Assembly (NCBI RefSeq): GCF_003696345.1
Contig: NZ_RFLX01000001.1
Location: forward strand, 496,001-560,000
Origin: Teichococcus wenyumeiae
Lineage (GTDB): Bacteria; Pseudomonadota; Alphaproteobacteria; Acetobacterales; Acetobacteraceae
Length of the DNA: 64,000 nucleotides
Reading direction: 5' to 3'
This document shows positions 48,907-57,657 of this stretch, in pieces. A program made the position numbers and the translations under genes. Each line of letters begins with the position of its first letter. The first letter of the stretch is position 1. A model generated the notes under the pieces. The model worked only from the letters and a program-made list of their open reading frames with translations, was not told the origin of the DNA and did not search any database.

Positions 48907-49943
48907 GCGAGACGGTATCCGACGCCGATTTCCTGCTGACCTCGCGCGGCAAGGGCGACGAGCTCGGCGCCTGGGTGATCGGCGCCGCCTTTTCCCGCGA
49001 CGGCAAGGCGGCTGCCTTCGCCCTGGGCGACGGCACCATGCGCATCGCCTCCACCACCGACATCACGGGTGAGTGGAACAAGGTCGAGGTGCATGACGGC
49101 GCCTGCCTTTCCATGGTGCCCGATGTCGCCAGCGGCTTCCTGTCCGGCGGCGATGACGGGCTGGTGGCCCGCATCGCCAATGACGGCAAGGTGGAGGAAT
49201 TCGCCAAGCTCGGCACCATGAAGTGGGTGGACAACGTGGCCAGCCACCCGGACGGGCTGCGCGCCGCCTCGGTCGGCAAGGCGGTGCATCTGTTTGGCAA
49301 GGACGGCAAGCTGTTCCGCAAGCTGGAACACCCGTCCTCCGTCGGCGGCATCGCCTTCGATGCCAAGGGCAAGCGGGTGGCCGTGGCGCATTACAACGGC
49401 GCCAGCCTCTGGTTCGCCAACAGCAAGGACGGCACCGCCAAGGTGCTGCCCTGGAAGGGGAGCCACCAGGGCGTCTGGTTCAGCCCCGACGGCACCCATG
49501 TCGTCACCACCATGCAGGAGAATGCCCTGCATGGCTGGCGGCTGTCGGATGCGCAGGACATGCGGATGTCCGGCTATGCCACCAAGATCAAGTCGGTCTC
49601 CTTCACCGGCAAGGGGCGCTGGCTGGCGACGGCGGGCGCCGATTGCATCGTGCTCTGGCCCTTCTTCGCCGGCGGGCCGATGGGCAAGCCGCCGGTGGAA
49701 CTGGCGGGCGGCGACGGCGTGCTCTGCACCCAGGTCGCCTGCCACCCGCAGCATGAGGTGGTGGCCGCCGGCTTCGACGACGGGCTGGTGCTGATGGCCG
49801 AGATCGGCTCCGGCAAGGTGGTGCCGGTGGCGGCGCCGGGCCGTGGCGCGATTTCCGCCTTGGCCTGGAACCCGGCAGGGACTCAGATCGCTTTCGGCAC
49901 CGAGTCCGGATTCGCCGGGCTGGTCGATCTGTCCAAGAGGTAA
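48903..49943 (+). CDS. WD40 repeat beta-propeller protein coupled to the CobW gene
   Basis: This 346-residue cytosolic protein consists of about seven WD40-like blades. Examples are VIGAAFSRDGKAAAFALGDGTMRI, SVGGIAFDAKGKRVAVAHYNGASLWF, GVWFSPDGTHVVTTMQENALHGW and SVSFTGKGRWLATAGADCIVLW. No signal peptide or enzyme domain is seen. Its start overlaps the CobW stop (ATGA), so the two proteins are made together and may interact. Pairs of COG0523 GTPases with WD40 proteins are seen in other alphaproteobacteria; the role of the propeller is not known to me. Confidence 0.83.
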   Translation: MSETVSDADFLLTSRGKGDELGAWVIGAAFSRDGKAAAFALGDGTMRIASTTDITGEWNKVEVHDGACLSMVPDVASGFLSGGDDGLVARIANDGKVEEFAKLGTMKWVDNVASHPDGLRAASVGKAVHLFGKDGKLFRKLEHPSSVGGIAFDAKGKRVAVAHYNGASLWFANSKDGTAKVLPWKGSHQGVWFSPDGTHVVTTMQENALHGWRLSDAQDMRMSGYATKIKSVSFTGKGRWLATAGADCIVLWPFFAGGPMGKPPVELAGGDGVLCTQVACHPQHEVVAAGFDDGLVLMAEIGSGKVVPVAAPGRGAISALAWNPAGTQIAFGTESGFAGLVDLSKR

Positions 49944-49951
49944 CGCCCCGC

Positions 49952-50782
49952 ATGAGCATCCCCGTCGAGACCACGCCCCGCCTCGCCATCCCGAAGCTCG
50001 GCCTGGGCACCTTCAAGCTGACCGGCTCCGAGGGCCAGAAGGCGATCGAGCGCGCCATCGGCCTCGGCTACCGGCACCTGGACACGGCCGCGCGCTACGA
50101 GAACGAGGTGGAGGTCGGCGCCGCCATCAAGGCCGGCGGCGTGCCGCGCGGGGATCTCTTCGTCACCAGCAAGGTCTGGTGGGACAACCTGGAGCCGGAG
50201 CCGCTGCACCGCTCCCTGGAAGGCTCGCTGAACCGGCTGGGCACGGACTACCTGGACCTCTTCCTGATCCACTGGCCGAAGCCCGCCATGGACCTGGAAG
50301 GCGCCGTGAAGGTGCTGAAGGCGGCGCAGTCCAGCGGCCTGATCCGCGCCTGGGGTGTGGCCAACTTCCCCGTGGCGCTGATGCGCAAGCTGGAGGAAAT
50401 GGGCGAGACCCCGGCGGCGCTGCAGGTGGAATACCACGTGCTGCTGTCCCAGAAGAAGCTGCTGGACTGGTGCCAGCCGCGCCAGATCGTGCTGGAAGCC
50501 TATACGCCGCTGGCCAAGGGCTCCCTGCAGGAAGACCCGGTGCTGAAGGGCATCGGCGCCAAGTATGGCGCCACTGCGACCCAGGTGGCCCTGGCCTGGC
50601 TGCTGCGGCAGCAGGGCGTGGTGCCCATCCCCAAGGCCAGCCGCCAGCAGACCCAGCAGGAAAACCTGGACGCCGTTCCCCTGGCCGCCAAGCTGACCGC
50701 CGAGGACGTGGCGGCTATCGACGCGCTGCCCAAGGACCAGCGCATGGTGAACCCGGACTTCGCGCCGGCCTGGGATCGCTAG
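49952..50782 (+). CDS. Aldo/keto reductase
   Basis: A 276-residue NADPH-dependent (beta/alpha)8 reductase. The catalytic tetrad residues are seen in LDTAARYENE (Asp and Tyr, about 41-50), VTSKVWWDN (Lys, about 71-79) and LFLIHWP (His, about 104-110). The cofactor segment VPIPKASRQQTQQENLDA (about 227-244) is typical. It lies eight bases after the WD40 gene on the same strand, so it may be in the CobW operon, though a shared function is not obvious. Confidence 0.88.
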   Translation: MSIPVETTPRLAIPKLGLGTFKLTGSEGQKAIERAIGLGYRHLDTAARYENEVEVGAAIKAGGVPRGDLFVTSKVWWDNLEPEPLHRSLEGSLNRLGTDYLDLFLIHWPKPAMDLEGAVKVLKAAQSSGLIRAWGVANFPVALMRKLEEMGETPAALQVEYHVLLSQKKLLDWCQPRQIVLEAYTPLAKGSLQEDPVLKGIGAKYGATATQVALAWLLRQQGVVPIPKASRQQTQQENLDAVPLAAKLTAEDVAAIDALPKDQRMVNPDFAPAWDR

Positions 50783-50790
50783 GAGCTTCC

Positions 50791-51053
50791 GGCCGGGGCC
50801 AGAAGGGGCGCCGCCCTCTGGACACCCCCGCTGGGGTGACAGTGTCACCCCAGACCCCGCCATGAATAAGCGGTTGGTTCCGCCGAGGGTCTTGGACCCT
50901 CGGCGACCATGGGCTCAGCCCTTGTGACTTTCAGAATCCCCGCAGCGCGACGCTGATCTGTGAAGCCCCCTCCAAACTGACGGCTGGGTCCGGGGTGGCA
51001 CCGTCACCCCGGCGGGCGCGAACGTATACGTTCGCGGGGTCAGCGCCCCAGCC
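50791..51053. repeat. Composite palindromic repeat, copy A7 (between convergent aldo/keto reductase and adenine deaminase)
   Basis: The left arm has GGCCGGGGCC-AGAAGGGGCGCCGCC, then GGGGTGACAGTGTCACCCC (50833-50851), then AGACCCCGCCATGA. The core is GCCGAGGGTC-TTG-GACCCTCGGC, followed by GGGCTCAGCCC. The right arm has GGGTCCGGGGTGGCA-CCG-TCACCCC and ends in the 20-bp palindrome CGCGAACGTATACGTTCGCG (51017-51036), the same replacement seen in copy A3. It abuts the adenine deaminase stop exactly. Confidence 0.8.
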
Positions 51054-52829
51054 TCAGGCTTCCACCAGCGCCGCAGGGATCAGTTCCCCCGTCGCCCCAT
51101 CCGCCACACCCAGGTCCGTCACATGCGGCCCGGCGTTGCAGGCCAGCGACGCGCCCACGATCGCCTTGAACACCAGATAAGGCGGCTTCCAGTCCGCGAT
51201 CCCGTCGGCCGCTGCCTTCAGGGCACGGAAGGCTTCCGCCACTTCTTCTACCGGCGCATCGGAGACGAGGCCGCAGATCGGCAGCGGCAGCAGCGCCGTC
51301 ACCGCGCCGCCCTGCGCCACCGCCATGCCGCCGCCCGCCGCGATCACCGCATTGGCGGCGGCAGCGAGGTCTTCGGGGCCACGGCCGAAGACGCAGAGGT
51401 TATGGGAATCATGCGCCACCGTGGTGGCCAGGGCACCGCGCCAGCGGCTCCAGCCTTGCAGCACGCCGAGCACGGGGGTGGCGGGCGCCAGGCCGTGGCG
51501 GTGGATCACGGCCATCAGGATACCGTCCTCCGGCAACTGGGCGATGCCATCCACCACCGCCACCTCGGCCTGGCCCCATTGCGTGAAACGCGGGTTCACG
51601 GCGGTGCGCAGGGTGGCGCGGGGGCCGGGGGCGCGGATCAGGAAATCCTCCGCCGCCAGGGGCGCCAGCTTCATGGTGTTGCGCAGCGGGCCGGCGGGGT
51701 GCTCGGGCGGCAGGGGCGCGCGCAGGCGCCCGGCCTCGGCCACGTGCTGGCCGGAGGCGAAGACATGCGCAACGCCCAGTGTCTCCAGCCCGTCCAGCAG
51801 CATCAGGTCGGCACGGCGGCCGGGGGCGATCAGGCCGAGGTCGGGGCGGTTGATGCGCGTCGCGGCATGCAGCGTGGCGGCGCGCAGGGCCTGCATCGGC
51901 GGCATGCCGTAGCGCACCAGCCGGCGCAGCAGGTCGATCATGCCGCCCTTCTCCGCGAGGTCGTCGGGGAAGACATCGTCGGTGCAGAGCACCAGGGTCT
52001 GCGGCAGGTGGGGCAGGGTGGCCAGGGCCTTCACCGCATCCGGCAACAGGTAGTCGTGGCTACCGCGCAGCTCCACCGTGAAGCCGGCGCGCAGCTTTTC
52101 CAGCAGGTCCTCGGCCGAGACGACCTCGTGGTCGGAGCCGATGCCGGCACTCGCGAAAGCCTGGAGGTCGGGGCCGGTCAGGCTGCGGGCATGGCCGCAG
52201 ACCAGCTTCTCCGCGTCGAGCCCGGCGCCGACGATGCCTGCCATGCGGGGGCTGCGGTCCAGCACGCCGCGCATGTCCATGACCTCGGCCACGCCCGCGA
52301 CCTCGGGCCAGGAGAGCATTTCTTCCAGCTTGGCCGGGCCGAAATCGGCGCCGGCACGCTCCAGCCCGGGGGCGGAGGGAACGCAGGAGGGCGCCAGCAC
52401 CAGGGCGCGCAGCGGCAGGCCGCGCATCGCCTCCACCGCCCAGCGCACGCCGGGGAGGCCGGAAACATTGCCCAGCTCATGCGGGTCCCAGCAGACGGTG
52501 GTGGTGCCGGCGGGCACCACGGCCTCGGCATAGCGGCGCGGCGTCACCATCGAGCTTTCGATATGCATATGCGCGTCGATCAGCCCGGGGGCGGCGATCA
52601 GCCCGGCGGCATCCAGAACCGAGGCCGCGTCGGCGCGCGTGCCGGGGGCATGGACACTGGCCACCAGCGGCCCGACCAGCCCGATATCGGCGGGGCGCAA
52701 TTCCCCGGTGGCCATATCGGCCAGGGTGGCGCCGGTGATCAGCACATCGAAGGGCGCCTGGCCCCGGGCGGCGCGCACCGCGCGGTCGCGCAGCGCCCTT
52801 TCATGCAGGTCGTGCGGTTCGCGGCTCAT
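51054..52829 (-). CDS. ade: Adenine deaminase
   Basis: This 591-residue amidohydrolase converts adenine to hypoxanthine in purine salvage. The metal-binding HMH (87-89) lies in PGLIDAHMHIESSM, and AVVPAGTTTVCWDPHELGNV and GHARSLTGPDLQAFASAGIGSDHE are characteristic. The C-terminal adenine-deaminase domain has HRHG and a TTVAHDSHNLCVFG segment. The ATG at 52829 was chosen because the product begins with MSREPHDLHERALRDRAVRAARG, the usual N terminus; the open frame upstream runs through the tRNA. It ends directly at repeat A7. Confidence 0.9.
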   Translation of the reverse strand: MSREPHDLHERALRDRAVRAARGQAPFDVLITGATLADMATGELRPADIGLVGPLVASVHAPGTRADAASVLDAAGLIAAPGLIDAHMHIESSMVTPRRYAEAVVPAGTTTVCWDPHELGNVSGLPGVRWAVEAMRGLPLRALVLAPSCVPSAPGLERAGADFGPAKLEEMLSWPEVAGVAEVMDMRGVLDRSPRMAGIVGAGLDAEKLVCGHARSLTGPDLQAFASAGIGSDHEVVSAEDLLEKLRAGFTVELRGSHDYLLPDAVKALATLPHLPQTLVLCTDDVFPDDLAEKGGMIDLLRRLVRYGMPPMQALRAATLHAATRINRPDLGLIAPGRRADLMLLDGLETLGVAHVFASGQHVAEAGRLRAPLPPEHPAGPLRNTMKLAPLAAEDFLIRAPGPRATLRTAVNPRFTQWGQAEVAVVDGIAQLPEDGILMAVIHRHGLAPATPVLGVLQGWSRWRGALATTVAHDSHNLCVFGRGPEDLAAAANAVIAAGGGMAVAQGGAVTALLPLPICGLVSDAPVEEVAEAFRALKAAADGIADWKPPYLVFKAIVGASLACNAGPHVTDLGVADGATGELIPAALVEA

Positions 52830-52848
52830 GCGGCGGCCTCCGGAGGGC

Positions 52849-52888
52849 ACAAAACAGAACAGGGCGCCCGCTGCCGGGCGCCCTGTTC
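52849..52888 (-). terminator. Strong hairpin terminator behind tRNA-Ala
   Basis: A 14-bp perfect stem (52857-52870 with 52875-52888, loop CTGC) on the minus strand, followed by GTTCTGTTTT. It lies just downstream of the tRNA 3' end and just upstream of the adenine deaminase start, so it should separate the two transcripts. Confidence 0.75.
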
Positions 52889-52896
52889 GGGAAATC

Positions 52897-52972
<76 letters not shown>

Positions 52973-53157
52973 GTAGTCTTTGTAGTCGTTCGCCTCTTTC
53001 GAAGCGGTGGCGGGGTATAACTTCGCCCCAAGGGCCACGCAAGCCCCCCCGGCAGAAATCTTTCAGCTCTTTTTGACGAGCGCCTCGGCGCCCCTTCCCG
53101 GCCCCCGCCACCACCTCTAGCGTGGTGTCCGACCAGGGAGAGAGGGAGCTAACCCCA

Positions 53158-53919
53158 ATGCGGAAAGTCTACCCCGATGCGCGCACGGCACTGGATGGCC
53201 TGCTGCGCGACGGCATGCTGATCCATTCCGGCGGCTTCGGTCTCAGCGGCATTCCCGCCGCGCTGATCGAGGCGATCCGGGATTCGGGCGTGAAGGACCT
53301 GACCGTGGTCTCCAACAATGCCGGCATTGACGGCGCTGGCCTCGGCCTGCTGCTGGAGACGCGGCAGATCCGCAAGATGATCTCTTCCTACGTGGGTGAG
53401 AACGCGACATTCGCGAAGCAGTACCTGGCGGGCGAGCTGGAGATCGAGTTCAACCCGCAGGGCACCCTGGCCGAGCGCATCCGCGCCGGCGGCGCCGGCA
53501 TCCCCGCCTTCTTCACCAAGACCGGCTACGGCACCGCCGTGGCGGAAGGGAAGGAGACGCGCGAGTTCGACGGCCAGCATTACGTGATGGAGCGCGGCAT
53601 CATGGCCGACCTCGCCATCATCCATGCCTGGAAGGCCGATACCGAGGGCAACCTCGTCTTCCGCAAGACCGCCCGCAACTTCAACCCGATGATGGCGACG
53701 GCCGCCAAGGTGACGGTGGTGCAGGTGGAGGAGCTTGTGGAGCCCGGGCAGATCGACCCCGACCACATCCACACCCCCGGCATCTACGTGAAGCGCATCG
53801 TCAAGCTGCCCGCCAACTACGAGAAGCGGATCGAGCAGCGCACCGTGCGCAAGCGGATCACCGACGCCATCCCGCCCAATGCGAATACCTCGGCCGCCGG
53901 CGCCGAGAGCGTGGCTTAA
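53158..53919 (+). CDS. 3-oxoacid CoA-transferase subunit A (ScoA/AtoD-type)
   Basis: A 253-residue alpha subunit of a class I CoA-transferase, which activates acetoacetate or another 3-oxoacid using succinyl-CoA. It has [22 protein letters not shown] (about 20-41), [19 protein letters not shown] (about 49-67), [15 protein letters not shown] (about 116-130) and KARN-type [10 protein letters not shown] (about 174-183). The ATG at 53158 follows a GGGAGAGAGGGAG ribosome site; an earlier GTG at 53122 is less likely. Subunit B follows after 14 bases. Confidence 0.9.
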   Translation: MRKVYPDARTALDGLLRDGMLIHSGGFGLSGIPAALIEAIRDSGVKDLTVVSNNAGIDGAGLGLLLETRQIRKMISSYVGENATFAKQYLAGELEIEFNPQGTLAERIRAGGAGIPAFFTKTGYGTAVAEGKETREFDGQHYVMERGIMADLAIIHAWKADTEGNLVFRKTARNFNPMMATAAKVTVVQVEELVEPGQIDPDHIHTPGIYVKRIVKLPANYEKRIEQRTVRKRITDAIPPNANTSAAGAESVA

Positions 53920-53933
53920 GGGGAGACAGAGAC

Positions 53934-54584
53934 ATGGCCTGGACCCGCGACGACATGGCCGCCCGCGCCGCGCGCGAGCTGGAGGACGGCTTCTACGTCA
54001 ACCTCGGCATCGGCATCCCGACCCTGGTGGCCAACCACATCCCGGACGGCATCTCGGTGCAGCTGCAATCCGAGAACGGCATGCTGGGCATGGGCCCCTT
54101 CCCCTATGAGGGGGACGAGGACCCGGACCTGATCAATGCCGGCAAGCAGACCGTCACGGCGCTGCCCACCACCTCCTTCTTCGACAGCGCCACCAGCTTC
54201 GCCATGATCCGCGGCGGGCATATCGACATCTCGATCCTCGGCGCCCTGCAGGTGGCCCAGAACGGCGACCTCGCCAACTGGATGATCCCGGGCAAGATGG
54301 TGAAGGGCATGGGCGGGGCCATGGACCTCGTCGCCGGGGTGAAGAAGGTGGTGGTGCTGATGGAGCACACCGCCGGCGGCAAGCCCAAGCTGCTGAAGCA
54401 GTGCACCCTGCCGCTGACCGGCAAGGCCGTGGTGGACATGGTGGTGACGGAACTCGCCGTCTTCGCCATCGACCGCGCCCTGGGGCGGATGACCCTGGTG
54501 GAACTGGCGCCGGGCGTCACCGAGGAAGAAGTGCGGCAGAAGACCGAGGCGGATTACGACACCGCGCTGGCCGTGCAGGCCTGA
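53934..54584 (+). CDS. 3-oxoacid CoA-transferase subunit B (ScoB/AtoA-type)
   Basis: A 216-residue beta subunit carrying the catalytic glutamate, Glu47 in the [11 protein letters not shown] motif, which forms the CoA thioester intermediate. [11 protein letters not shown]-like (about 20-30) and [40 protein letters not shown] (in ~98-137) are characteristic. It has a GGGGAGACAGAG ribosome site upstream. It acts with subunit A in ketone-body or branched-chain/aromatic acid breakdown; the exact acid is not settled. A composite repeat begins four bases after the stop. Confidence 0.9.
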   Translation: MAWTRDDMAARAARELEDGFYVNLGIGIPTLVANHIPDGISVQLQSENGMLGMGPFPYEGDEDPDLINAGKQTVTALPTTSFFDSATSFAMIRGGHIDISILGALQVAQNGDLANWMIPGKMVKGMGGAMDLVAGVKKVVVLMEHTAGGKPKLLKQCTLPLTGKAVVDMVVTELAVFAIDRALGRMTLVELAPGVTEEEVRQKTEADYDTALAVQA

Positions 54585-54588
54585 GCAA

Positions 54589-54860
54589 GGCCAGAGGGCG
54601 CCGCCCCCTGACCCCCACTGGGTGGCCGTGTCACCTCAGACCGCGCCATCCGTTTGGAACATCTGACACTGTGGTCGCGCGGGAGGTTATCGACCTCTGG
54701 CGGCTGAGGCCTCAGCCTGCGTGGTCGTTTCGATGCTGGCCCGCAGGTGACGGTCGCTGCCTTTGGAATCAAGGGCATTTCATGAAAATGAACAGCGGGG
54801 TCGGGGGGGGGACTTCCCACCCCGGCAGGGTGTCCAGAGGGGCCGCTGCCCCCTCTGGCC
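54589..54860. repeat. Composite palindromic repeat, copy A8 (diverged)
   Basis: The left arm is GGCCAGAGGGCGCCGCCCCCTG, then CACTGGGTGGCC-G-TGTCACCTCAG, a decayed form of the main palindrome, and GACCGCGCCATC. The core is GGGAGGTTATCGACCTCTGGCGGC, followed by GCCTCAGCCTGCGTGG. The right arm is AGCGGGGTCGGGGGGGGGA-CTT-CCCACCCCGGC and a GTCCAGAGGGGCCGCTGCCCCCTCTGGCC hairpin. It lies between the CoA-transferase operon and pnp, genes in the same direction. Confidence 0.75.
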
Positions 54861-55221
54861 CAGGCTTCCGCAAGCATTTTGTTTGTATCCCAGCCATCAC
54901 CGGTCCATAAGGCGCGCAGTCGATCCGCAGATGATGCGGGTGGGCTGGACCCGCGAGCGTGAGCGGGGCCACGGTTGACCAAGCTGTTACGCGACCAACC
55001 GGTCGTGGCGGCGTTTCCGGCCACATGGTGCGTTCCGCGGCAGCCCCGCGGCCATCCATGCCGCCCGAGACGCCGGCATCCTCCCGACAACAATTGGGGC
55101 GGACCGGACGGCTGGTTTCCGGGGTATCCCGCGTCGCGCGAACAAGAGGGGCCTGCCGGCAATCCGGCGGGCCGAACGGCTGGTGGTGCCGAGCACCGCC
55201 GCCGCGACGCAAGGACGTTGC
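54861..55221 (+). other. Leader region of pnp with several hairpins
   Basis: This 361-base stretch before pnp has no open frame I can support. It holds a CCTGCCGG-CAAT-CCGGCGGG hairpin (about 55156-55175), a CCGCGG...CCGCGG inverted pair (about 55037-55053) and a CGACC-AACC-GGTCG hairpin near 54991. Such leaders in other bacteria are RNase III targets for autoregulation by PNPase; applying that here is inference. TTGACC at 54975 is a possible -35 box without a clear -10. Confidence 0.4.
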
Positions 55222-57429
55222 ATGTTCGACAATTACTTCCGCAAGGACATTAACTGGGGCGGCAAGACCCTGACGCTGGAGACGGGCAAGATCGCCCGCC
55301 AGGCCGATGGTGCCGTGATGGCCCGCCTGGGCGACACCATCGTGCTCTGCACCGTGGTTGGCGCCCGCAGCGTGAAGCCGGGCCAGGACTTCTTCCCGCT
55401 GACGGTGAACTACCAGGAAAAGGCCTTCGCGGCCGGCAAGATCCCGGGCGGCTTCTTCAAGCGCGAGGGCCGTCCCTCCGAGGCCGAGACCCTGATCTCC
55501 CGCCTGATCGACCGCCCGCTGCGCCCGCTGTTCCCGGAAGGGTTCCGCAACGAGGTGCAGGTCATCGCGACCGTGCTGTCGCATGACATGGAGAACAGCC
55601 CGGACATCGTGGCGCTGGTGGGTTGCTCCGCCGCGCTGACGCTGTCGGGCATCCCGTTCTTCGGCCCCGTCGCCGCCGCCCGCGTCGGCTATATCGACGG
55701 CCAGTACGTGCTGAACCCGACGCTGGAGCAGATCAAGCAGTCGCAGCTGGACCTGGTGCTCGCCGGCACCGAGGAAGGCGTGCTGATGGTCGAGTCCGAG
55801 GCGCATGAGCTCTCGGAAGAGGTCATGCTGGGCGCGGTGACCTTCGGCCATGCCGGCTTCCAGCCGGTGATCCAGGGCATCATCGAGCTGGCCGAGAAGG
55901 CCGCGAAGGAGCCCTGGGACCTGCCGGAGGAATCCGCCGAGACGGTCGCGCTGAAGAAGAAGCTGGCCGAACTGGGCAGCGCTTCCATCGCCGAGGCCTA
56001 CAAGGAGACCCAGAAGCTGGTCCGCCAGGGCAAGGTGGGCGAGGCCAAGAAGGCGATCCTGGCGCAGCTGAGCGAGGACGAGGCCGCCATGGCCAAGGGC
56101 CTGCTCAAGGACCTGGAAGCGACGGTGGTGCGCAACGCCATCCTCGACACCGGCATGCGCATCGACGGCCGCGACACCAAGACCGTGCGCCCGATCGTGG
56201 CCGAGGTCGGCGTGCTGCCGCGCGCCCATGGTTCCGCGCTGTTCACCCGTGGCGAGACGCAGGCGCTCTGCGTGGCGACCCTCGGTACCGGCCAGGATGA
56301 GCAGATCATCGACCAGCTCGCGGGCGAGTACCGCGAGAACTTCATGCTGCACTACAACTTCCCCCCCTACTCGGTGAACGAGACGGGCCGGATGGGCAGC
56401 CCGGGCCGCCGCGAGGTTGGCCATGGCAAGCTCGCCTGGCGCGCCATCCGTCCGCTGCTGCCGGAGAAGGCGGCCTTCCCGTACACGATGCGCGTCGTGT
56501 CCGAGATCACGGAGAGCAACGGCTCCTCCTCCATGGCCACCGTCTGCGGCACCTCGCTGTCGCTGATGGACGCGGGCGCGCCGCTGAAGCGCCCCTGCGC
56601 CGGCATCGCCATGGGCCTGATCAAGGAAGACAAGGGCTTCGCGGTCCTGACCGACATCCTGGGCGACGAGGATCACCTCGGCGACATGGACTTCAAGGTG
56701 GCCGGTTCCGAGCAGGGCATCACCGCGCTGCAGATGGACATCAAGATCACGTCCATCACGCCGGAGATCATGAAGATCGCGCTGGAGCAGGCCAAGCAGG
56801 GCCGTCTCCACATCCTGGGCGAGATGGCCAAGGGCCTGTCCGGCGCGCGCAGCGACGTGGCCGGCAATGCGCCGAAGATCACCGTGATCAACGTCCCCAA
56901 GGACAAGATCCGCGAAGTGATCGGCACCGGTGGCAAGGTGATCCGCGACATCGTCGAGACCACCGGCACCAAGATCGACATCGAGGATGACGGCACGATC
57001 AAGATCGCGGCCACCTCCCCGGAGGCCACCCAGGCCGCCATCGACCGCATCCGCGGCATCGTGGCCGAGCCCGAGATCGGCCAGATCTACACCGGCACCG
57101 TGGTGAAGACCGCCGATTTCGGCGCCTTCGTGAACTTCCTCGGCGCCAAGGACGGCCTGGTCCATATCTCCGAACTGGCGAATGAGCGGGTCAACAAGAC
57201 CGGCGACATCGTCAATGTCGGTGACAAGGTGAAGGTGAAGGTCCTCGGCTTCGACGACCGCGGCAAGGTCAAGCTGTCCATGCGCGTGGTGGACCAGGCC
57301 AGCGGCGCCGATATCTCCGAGCAGGTCGGCGCCCGCCGCCCGCGTGAGGAAGGCGAGAATGGCGGCGACCGTGGCGAGCCGCGCGGCGAGCGCCGCGAGC
57401 GCCGTGAGCGCCGCCCGCACCGCGACTGA
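55222..57429 (+). CDS. pnp: Polyribonucleotide nucleotidyltransferase (PNPase)
   Basis: This 735-residue phosphorolytic 3'-5' exoribonuclease is part of RNA turnover complexes. The two RNase PH domains cover about 1-225 and 310-540 ([34 protein letters not shown]), with an all-helical linker between them. A KH domain with GTGGK follows at about 570, then an S1 domain from about 619 ([20 protein letters not shown]). The C-terminal tail is Arg/Glu/Gly-rich ([15 protein letters not shown]). The ATG at 55222 is the conserved start. Unusually for alphaproteobacteria, rpsO is not directly upstream. Confidence 0.96.
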   Translation: MFDNYFRKDINWGGKTLTLETGKIARQADGAVMARLGDTIVLCTVVGARSVKPGQDFFPLTVNYQEKAFAAGKIPGGFFKREGRPSEAETLISRLIDRPLRPLFPEGFRNEVQVIATVLSHDMENSPDIVALVGCSAALTLSGIPFFGPVAAARVGYIDGQYVLNPTLEQIKQSQLDLVLAGTEEGVLMVESEAHELSEEVMLGAVTFGHAGFQPVIQGIIELAEKAAKEPWDLPEESAETVALKKKLAELGSASIAEAYKETQKLVRQGKVGEAKKAILAQLSEDEAAMAKGLLKDLEATVVRNAILDTGMRIDGRDTKTVRPIVAEVGVLPRAHGSALFTRGETQALCVATLGTGQDEQIIDQLAGEYRENFMLHYNFPPYSVNETGRMGSPGRREVGHGKLAWRAIRPLLPEKAAFPYTMRVVSEITESNGSSSMATVCGTSLSLMDAGAPLKRPCAGIAMGLIKEDKGFAVLTDILGDEDHLGDMDFKVAGSEQGITALQMDIKITSITPEIMKIALEQAKQGRLHILGEMAKGLSGARSDVAGNAPKITVINVPKDKIREVIGTGGKVIRDIVETTGTKIDIEDDGTIKIAATSPEATQAAIDRIRGIVAEPEIGQIYTGTVVKTADFGAFVNFLGAKDGLVHISELANERVNKTGDIVNVGDKVKVKVLGFDDRGKVKLSMRVVDQASGADISEQVGARRPREEGENGGDRGEPRGERRERRERRPHRD

Positions 57430-57442
57430 GGCTTGGCCGGCA

Positions 57443-57509
57443 GGGGCGGCGGTCAGCCGCCCCCAAGCTCAAGCATGACTGGCGGCGGGGTGGCGACGCC
57501 CCGCCGTTT
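57443..57509 (+). terminator. Tandem GC hairpins behind pnp
   Basis: Two hairpins follow the pnp stop: GGGGCGGC-GGTCA-GCCGCCCC (57443-57463) and GGCGGGG...CCCCGCC (57484-57505), the second followed by GTTTC. Neither has a strong T-run, so termination or 3'-end protection is probable but not certain. Confidence 0.5.
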
Positions 57510-57657
57510 CGCGTGATGGGCCCTGAAAACCGTTGAAACATATGCGGCGCCGGGCCAAATGGCGGGCTTCATGCAAGGTGTCCGTGCCTTCGACAGGCAG
57601 GGCCCATGCATGGTATGAAATATCAATGTTTTTTAACCACAGGAACGGCGAACGGCT

